NCBI GenBank assembly: GCA_030248135.1
Contig: JASANC010003074.1
Location: forward strand, 1 to 64,000
DNA: 64,000 nt
Source: Theristus sp. LFF4_11
Lineage: Eukaryota > Nematoda > Chromadorea > Monhysterida > Xyalidae
Reading direction: 5' to 3'
The translations under genes and the position numbers were made by a program. This document shows, one piece after another, positions 25,201 to 34,200 of this stretch (within the stretch, counting starts at the first letter, position 1; each line of letters starts with the position of its first letter). Below the pieces are notes generated by a model. That model did not search any database. It was not told the origin of the DNA and was given only the letters and a program-made list of their open reading frames with translations.

Positions 25201-28200
25201 ACGAAGAAGACACGGCAAACACAACTAATACAGATGAACAATAATAAGCATGGCAGTCCAATTGGAACTGACAATGCATGCACACAAATACAGTAAGACG
25301 GCAACACAGAATCAAAATGAACAACAAAAAGTACACAGAAACACAGACACAAAAAATATGTGGTGATTCAAAAGGTGGGTTTTTGTAGAATGAATTTTGT
25401 AGAACTTTTCCGGTGCGAAAAGAGAGCAAAAATTTGCATATTGTTTTCGACCAAATATCATGTGAAAGTTTGTACAAAGAATAACTTGCTATGCTTTGAA
25501 TCAGTTTTTCAGCAAGAACAAAGCTGATTTCTTTACCGTTTAGACCACACACGTGCACATGTATCCCACAGTTCAATCCGTAACTTTGTTGCGTTTGAAC
25601 TTTTACAACGCCCACACGCGAAACCACAGTGATCTGAAAGCTCACACTGCATATCAACCACACGAAATGCAAACATGGCATTGACCACATTTCACGCGCA
25701 ATAAGAAATGTAATAGCCAATCAGAATCCACAACAATTCCCCTCAGGAAAAAAGGCTTTTGAGCAACCAAATAAACAGTTTTACAAGTTGCTTTTCGACT
25801 GTTGAAAACTATTTGTTTTAAAGAGTTACATGCCTGGAGCTTTCGACTGTTGAAAACTATTTGTTTTAAAGAGTTACATGCCTGGCGCTAATTCAAGCCG
25901 TTTTATGCCTTCACAGACAAAAACAGCTCCATTCCCATCGATTTTGCAGAATCCGCAACAATTCCCCACAGAAAAGAACTACTCTGATAAACTGTCGAGT
26001 TCTTTTGAAGTAGATCTGAGTATTCTAGTCAAATCTTTCTGTTGAGTTCTTTTGAAGTAGATCTAAGTGTTCTAGGTTCCAGCGGACGGCGAATATTGTT
26101 GTTGTTTGTTGCCGTGCTGCTGCTGATTATTGTTCCGTCGGTAGACGCAGCGCCTTCGCGACCTGTGCTGGCCGATCCCACAGGTCCCGCACGACGACAT
26201 CGAGCGCTCCAATAGGACACGTGAAGATGTGGCGAACGTCTTCGTCAGCGTCGTTGCAAAGTGGGCATTGCGTTGGACATCGGTTGTCTATCTTGTGCTG
26301 GTATGACGCCAACATCGAGCAGTAGCCCGACCGCAGTTGTGCCAGTCGACGCCTCGTGTAGCGTGGCAGTTCTCTCTCAGTCAATGAAATAGGTGGCGCT
26401 GGCGCGTTGAGCACAGGGTTCACTGGACATTGTGCAATGACGTCCGCAACAGACACACTGTGAACATAGTTCAGAAGCTCTTGACGCGTCGGGTGCTGGA
26501 CGTTGATCGCCTGGGCGGCCTCGTAATCGAACCTTGACGCCAACGTGTGTTTCATGGCTCTGTGTCGCGTGGAGACGGACGCCTCGCGATGTGAGTCGTC
26601 GTAGCGCGCGTTCGCGAGATATTGTGCGCAGAGCATGCGGAGGTGTTCCTCCACCGGCAACTCGGCGCACTCCATATGTAGGTGATGGATAGGCGCGGCA
26701 GTGTGGCAACCTGTGGCGACGCGGAGCGCTGCATTCTGCACCCGTTGCAGTTTCTGTCTTCGTTCTTCGCTTTCCACAGCAGGCTTCGAATTGTGGCGGC
26801 GATCCACATCGATTTTCCGGTTCCTGGAGGCCCAATGACGACGGTTACTTTGGGTCGCTGTTCGACGATGAAATGAGCGGCCTGCGTCTGGCTTTCATTC
26901 GGTTTGAATCCAGGAGTGTTCGGGATTTCCAGATAGTCGGCGCTTGGCTTGGTTTTCGCCATAGAGGTGTGTCCGATCGCGCTTCGCAAGAAAATTTTTG
27001 GAATTTCATTCAACGGCGGTTGAGGTTTGTTTCCGTATTCTTCTGGTGCTTTTTTAAGCAGTCGAAGCTGGTACGACACGGCATCTTTGTCGATTATTCG
27101 TTCGATCCGCCAAGTATTGGTTGTCGAATGTAGTCGACGTTCTCGAATCAACATACTTTGTGTAGTCGACAAACTCAGTACGAGTTTTGCGGTCGATTGT
27201 TCGTATACAATGTCACGCACAATGACGTTGATTTCTGTTGTGTTGGTCGACATTTTGACATTGTCAGCAGTCTTGAAATTCAGTTTCTCACTCTGGATGG
27301 TGACGAACGCGTGAAGATCCGGCATGATGGCATCAGATTCGAATTCTTCCGGAGTTCGAAATTCCACTTCAGTTGTTTCTAACTCTTCTTGGTTTTGTTT
27401 TGCCGAGATTTGTGCATCACTGATCAGCGTAGCGATCATGAGTTCAGAATATCTTGTGAAGATGTTGATTGGAGTCAATGACGAATTGGCGTCATAGTGG
27501 CGTAGTCTGTAGATTTCTTCATTTGTCAGAGGCGCCATCCATCGTCCAATGTATGTCCACGAATTCAACGGCGGTTCTGTTTCTCTTCTTAATTTTCTTT
27601 TCACTTGTTCATTTTCGAGATTTTTGAGTTCCGTCACTGCGCAATACACGATAGCTCCTTGTTGACAAAGAGGCCGTAGCTGTGGTGGTGTTCTTCGGAA
27701 GTCGAACTGAACATTATAACGTTCCAACTGACGCAGGGTCTTGCCAAAACCAATCGTTACGATGCCTGCTGTACTCGGATTGATTTCGTCTTGCTCTTCT
27801 TCTTCTGATGTTTCGGTCCTTGGTGTTATTAGGACTCCAATACCCTTCCATTCTTTTGGTTCGTCGACTCGGAAAACGTTGTTGATCGTAATTTCATCCG
27901 TGATGGGGTCAACGAAGATTGATTCGAAATGAATTACGGCGTCTCGACGAGCCAATTTGTATACCACCTTGTCTTCGCTTGGTCGGAACGCGTTGTTGAT
28001 GATGTGTTGGGGAAACGCAGCCAAAGATGCTTTCACGTGGATGCCATAGTCGTGTTTCGGCAACGACGATTTGTTCCTGTCGGGTTTGATCATCCACTGT
28101 CTCTCAACTTCGGCTTCAGCTGCGGAAGAAAGCCATAGATGGGCGGTTTCATACGTGGAGTTCAGCACGATAGCGTAAAACCGGTTGTCGTCTTCGAGTT

Positions 28201-31200
28201 CTTCATCATTTTCTGCTTTTTGGCGTTTAGCTTTTGCTCCAAAATCTCGTTTGGGGCGCTTCGAAGAACCCTTCAAGGGGAGTTGTTTATTTGACATCCC
28301 TTATGCGACTTCAACCACTTACACTTCAGTGAGTGTAAGCGGTATCCGTGTAGCAGAGGATGGAGTGATGATGCACGACAACGGTGACCGACGAGGATTA
28401 GGATCGACTGGAGGCTATTAATAGGAGAATTTGATTTATGAAGTGTAGAGTAAAACGGCACAGTTGAGGTTTGGCAGATTAGGAAGCTGTAGAAAGACGC
28501 TCGGCGGTTGTCAAGAGACGCTCAACAAATCGATGATCGAAGGCACTTTCGGTAGTTTTCTGAAATAGAGAAAGAGAACGTGATTTATGGCAATTTGGAC
28601 ACTTTGTGAGTGTGATTAAAGGTTCTCATAAATTGGAAACGGTTTGGATGCTTAGTTTTAAAATGATGAGCTGTATGTGTTGAGGCGTTGGGAAGAGCTA
28701 GTGGATTTGGCAATGGAACGCACTGCCGCCAATAAACGATGGTCAGGCAACCGCTCCCGAGACATCCGACCCAGGAAAAGCCGGATGCGACCACCGAGCT
28801 GGCGGCCTCAGTCGAGAGACCGTTCCTTTTCATCTCAACCACGAAGCTCTCGAAGTTCTTCGGCCAGAAGAACGCCTTCGCCCGGTCGCAAAGGCTCGTT
28901 GAGCGACATCGAAGCCACAGTCTTTGCTGTTAATTCGGTATCCACTAAAAATACGATGAATCCGAAAAAAGATGGACAGTCCATAGACAAAAAGGATGCG
29001 ACGGCATCCAAGCAGAAAAAAGAATCCAAAACCGACAAGTCATGATCCGTTGCTGATCATGGATTGCTGACAAATGACTATGCCATTTGTCCAAATTCTC
29101 CAACAAAGAACACAATATTTCATCAAATCCGGGTTTTTCACCTGTGTTGTCCTTTGCTTTCATGTAGATTGCGATTTCAGCGTCGACGTCGGCACGCTCG
29201 AGCGATGTCGAGTCTTCCAGTTCAGTCAGGTAGACCTCCCATTGTGTGATGACGTCGTTGATTTTGTTGAAGTACGTGTTCAGCGCGCCCACGATTCGAT
29301 GTGCGGTGCATTCGCGGCCGGCGAGTTTCGTCTTGAAGCTCTCAATCGTGTCCTTGCTTGGATCGAAAAGCGACAATGGCTGAATGTGTCTGCGATGGCG
29401 CATATAAGCTTGTGCATTACTCCTCAAACGACCAAAGGCACGAGAGAAATTGGCTGAATTTTTATTTCCGGTTTTTATTTCAACAAGCTCTTCTGCGTCA
29501 GAAAGCGACCTTGGTGAAGCGTCGCTGCTTTGTTTTTGATCAGACATGTTTCAGTACCAAAAACGCGTTACGAAAATCTTGAATTAAAATATCAACAATA
29601 ATTAATAGTTAAATAATAATTGAAATATGAATTATGGTAGTGAACAACAACAATAGAAGAAAAAACACACAATTGGTTTATTAAATTTACTGCTCAAAAA
29701 AATTACAGTAACCAGATACAGCCCGTACAAACCTGTACAGTCGTCTGGGTTACGGTAATTTTGGGGTGGGATCTCAAAGTTGGGACCCTCCAATTAGAAG
29801 TTGGTGTGCCGTGAGCAAAAAGCTCCAGCAGCAGTAGAGTAACCAAACTACAAATTACCTGTGTTATTCTATAGACCTACTGTAATTTTAGGGGCGGAGC
29901 TCAAAATTGTGACCTACCAATAAGGAGCGCGTGCACCGTGGACGACAAAGTCTTTAAGTGAACCTGACTTGACCGACTGATACGGAATGAAAAAGGGCGG
30001 AGCCAAATAGGTATCCGACCAATAAAAGAAATTTGCAGTGATAGTAGATTTAGAACGGAAAAAACAGTGTTGACAAAGTTTTGTCCAATTAGGAAATAGC
30101 AGCGGTTATTGTTGCGAATTCAAAACTTGTTTTGCGAGTGAAGCTTGATAAAACACACTATCTGAATTTTGTGCGGCTTATTTTTAAAATTCAATTGAAT
30201 TACAGTATGAATTTCGCGATTAAATTTTTCGAAAAAGCAATCGCGATTCGTAAAAATTTAGGCAACTTTAACGAACGCTCGCACGCAAATTTGGCAACTT
30301 TGAGTTTGAATTTATTTGAATTAAATAAAATGTTTTGATTTTATACGCAGAATTCAAGAAAAGCGCGTCAAATTTTTACTTGAGTGACAATAGAAACGTG
30401 AAAATCAGAATAGAGAAAAACACACACGTATTGCACGATATGTAAAAAATTTAACAATTCAGATTACGGTAGCGCGTTCAGGGCCTACCTAAACCTGTGT
30501 TTGGGGCCTACTTACAATTTTGGCGTTTAACGACAAAAAAGAAAAATAACTGTTCAATAAATACAACACGATCACAAAAAAATAACTTTGATACGTACGA
30601 AAAAATTTACGAATGTGACTAGAAACACGTCAAGTGTGACTAGAAAAGCGCGAAAATAAGGCACGTATTACAAGACAGTAAAAACCCTTCTAAGAAAGCT
30701 CAAACTGTGAATGGAATGTTAATATTTGAGCGTTTCAAAAATCACAAAACCGTAGAAAAACTTTCGATAGCGCGCGCTGTCTCGAAAACAAACTTCAAAA
30801 ATTACGCACGCGACAAAAAGCACGAAAAGATAATCAAAAAAAACCTGAAAAATCGTATGTGCACGCCTAAAAACGAGCGCAAAAAACACGGGTGTGACAC
30901 ACGGAAATGCTAAATTGACGATCAAAAGGCGTCTTCCGAAATCACGCACAAGCTTCAAAAGAAACGCAAAAAATGTTGCGTGCGACAACAAATTTAAAAC
31001 TGCGGTGTAACTTTTCAAATTACGCGCGCACAAGCCCAAAAGCAAGCACGAAAAGTGGCGCGTGTGATAAAGTCCACGAAAAAGACTTCAAAATGGCACG
31101 TGCTACACACCAGTAGCAAAACTGTGAAAGCTTTTGAAAACGCGTGCAAAAATACGTCAAAAAACGGCACGAATAACAAAGCTGTGCACAAAACGACAAA

Positions 31201-34200
31201 AATGTACTCGGATCTCAATATGAGCACAAAAAACGTCTGTCAAAATCACGATAAAAAATAAAACCTTTCAAAAATGTGCTCGAGCTCAAGAAGAGCTTTA
31301 CCTCCCTACGCAAAAAAACTCTTCAAAAAATCAAGAACAAAAACTGTCCAAGTTCTACTTACTCGAGGAATCGAACAGCCCAGTGATCACTGAAGAGCGA
31401 CGTGGGCCAATGCGCGTCGTGGTGTTGCGGACGCGTTGATCGGGTGACACGGTTGATGTGGGTTGTATTGTTGCTTTATTGAACTTTTTATTTTAACTTA
31501 ACTCCACACAAACTGCCGGGCGGGGAAAGTGAAGTGAAAGTATATAAAAATGGAAATGAACTTAGAGATAGAAAGTGTGGAAAGGCGGTAATGAATGATG
31601 AATGGAGGTATGAATGAAGGATTTAGATTTTAGCGTTGGTCACCAATTATCGAAACGAGGAGAATGATTGGGGTTATGAATGAATGAAATTGAGGAGATA
31701 AATAGATTTGAGCGTTGGTCACCAATTATCGAAACGAGGAGAATGATTGGGGGTTGTGGGTTTATGTTGGTTGGGATGTTTCGATGGAATGAAATGTCCA
31801 CTGTGGTTTAGTGGACGAAGTTACAAAAATGTGAGAATTATGAGATTACCTGTTGCTACTTCTATGAGTAGAGATAGCGGAGGTTTAGATTAGACTAGTG
31901 GTGTGCAAAAAGTACACGAAGAAGACACGGCAAACACAACTAATACAGATGAACAATAATAAGCATGGCAGTCCAATTGGAACTGACAATGCATGCACAC
32001 AAACACAGTAAGACGGCAACACAGAATCAAAATGAACAACAAAAAGTACACAGAAACACAGACACAAAAAATATGTGGTGATTCAAAAGGTGGGTTTTTG
32101 TAGAATGAATTTTGTAGAACTTTTCCGGTGCGAAAAGAGAGCAAAAATTTGCATATTGTTTTCGACCAAATATCATGTGAAAGTTTGTACAAAGAATAAC
32201 TTGCTATGCTTTGAATCTGTTTTTCAGCAAGAACAAAGCTGATCTCTTTACCGTTTAGACCACACACGTGCACATGTATCCCACAGTTCAATCCGTAACT
32301 TTGTTGCGTTTGAACTTTTACAACACCCACACGCGAAACCACAGTGATCTGAAAGCTCACACTGCATATCAACCACACGAAATGCAAACATGGCATTGAC
32401 CACATTTCACACGCAATAAGAAATGTAATAGCCAATCAGAATCCACAACAATTCCCCTCAGGAAAAAAGGCTTTTGAGCAACAAAATAAACAGTTTTACA
32501 AGTTGCTTTTCGACTGTTGAAAACTATTTGTTTTAAAGAGTTACATGCCTGGCGCTAATTCAAGCCGTTTTATGCCTTCACAGACAAAAACAGCTCCATT
32601 CCCATCGATTTTGCAGAATCCGCAACAGATAGCAACTGGCGAAAGGTGGGCCGGGTGGGGTGATAGCAGCTGGCGATAGGTGGGCCGGGTGGGCTGATAG
32701 CAACTGGCGAAAGGTGGGCCGGGTGGGCTGATAGCAGCTGGCGAAAGGTGGGCCGGGTGGGGTGATAGCAACTGGCGAAAGGTGCGCCGTGGGGGGGGCT
32801 GATATGTGACAGTACCTGGCGAAAAGGGGCGACGATGGTGATAGCAGCTCAGCAGCTGCTTGAAGGTGGGGCGGCAGAGGGGGCAACATCGGTTTGTTGT
32901 TATTAGGCATCCGCAAATGTAACCAGTTTTTTTTTCGGCGCTTGTGACTCGTCTGACCATACGACATTAGCGGACATCATGAATGTCACGACTACAAATA
33001 TCTCGCATCAATCTTGAACTTTTTTGGAAAAAGTTAACAAAAGTTGACTTCACGCAGGCAACACCGCGCTGTTTGCCGACGACGCGCCGACCGAAACCGT
33101 TGGCGTCAAAAGCAACCAATCAGCGGAGTCGGTCGTTTTCTTCGAAGGCACCATGATCGACATCCCGTCAGTGTTGTCGCGAGTACGCCAGCTGGAGTGT
33201 GCACGTGACGAGTTGCAGAACAAGGGGGCGCTGTTGGACAGAGAGCTCGGTAAAGAAAAAGAGAAAGAAAAAAGAAACTTGAGGCACTGGTCCGGAAACC
33301 CAAGGACGTGGGTTCGAATCCCACTCGAGGTTTCAAATGTTTTCCCCAATGATACTGTATCTCTTTCCAAAATAAGAAGAAGAAAAAATATCGCGCCAAA
33401 AGCCGCATATATGAAAATGTTTCTGGTTACTGACGAACAGTGACTGGTTATTTTCTCATTTTTTTATTCAGTCTCGGTAAAAGAGCAACGCGACCAACTG
33501 CAGCGACGCAAACGCAAACTGGAAGAAGACGTGGCAAAGTATAAAAAACGCTTGCATGACTCCGAGAAGTGCTTGAAGGTGGGCCAGCATTTTTGTGTTT
33601 TTATTTTTGTTTTTGTTTTCGGCCATTGTGTGTATTTGACATTTGACAATGAGCGGTGAAAAACTTTCTTTCGTTATTCCAGAACTCGCACGACGACACT
33701 GTGCAACTGAAGACCGGCCTCCAGGACACCAAGAAGATGGCCGAGCGAATCATTGGTGTCGTTGATAAAGTCATGCCGGCGCCAAAGAAGAAGGAGGAAA
33801 AGAAGAAGGATGAGGTGAGTGTGCACGGAAAATGTCATTTTTATTCCAAGAAGCAATATCTTACTGTATCTTTGTTTAGACCTGTCACTGTTTCGCACAA
33901 TACATGACTCGCAATTGCAAAAGAGGAACGAACGGGGTTGGAGTTGCAAGCAAACACATTTAGCCACAAATGCGGTGTTTGATTTCAACCAGCCTGATAC
34001 ATTCTTACTGTAATTCAAGCAATTTCCAATGCTCTGTATTCTGCGAGAAAGTGAGGGATTAAAAAATAATACGTGCGTTAGTTTTCCAACCGGCATCCGG
34101 TATCTTCGACTGTTTCTGCCATTTCTGTGGCTGTCGCAGTGCAGACAAACACACTGGCACATGGTAGTCGATCGTAAGGGTGCTGAGAGCGTTTTTCTTT

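Larger units (their letters stand above)
25012..32627 (-). mobile_element. LTR retroelement (BEL/Pao-like LTRs) without pol, carrying a helicase segment
   Basis: Two long direct repeats, 25012-25960 (949 bp) and 31727-32627 (901 bp), bound the element. The 5-bp duplication GATAG flanks it (25007-25011 and 32628-32632), and the minisatellite continues in register on both sides. On the minus strand the LTR starts TGTTGCGG and ends TTTCGATA. A likely primer binding site, TTGGTGACCAACGC, follows directly. Just upstream of the 3' LTR is a short purine stretch (GTGGGGAA). Contents in transcription order: a long leader, a gag-like reading frame, an Arg/Ser-rich open frame on the opposite strand, a helicase 5' part and a jockey 3' end. 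No protease, reverse transcriptase or integrase is recognisable, so it is non-autonomous. Confidence 0.85.

Noticed and set aside
25175..25720. 181-codon frame in the LTR, present in both copies
   Set aside because: It is conserved only because the LTRs are duplicates. Composition is hydrophobic and Cys-rich without a recognisable domain.
33280..33330. Functional tRNA gene, from the GGTTCGAATCCC string
   Set aside because: No A box at proper spacing and no acceptor stem pairing. The shared non-tRNA body with 14105-14260 shows a SINE.
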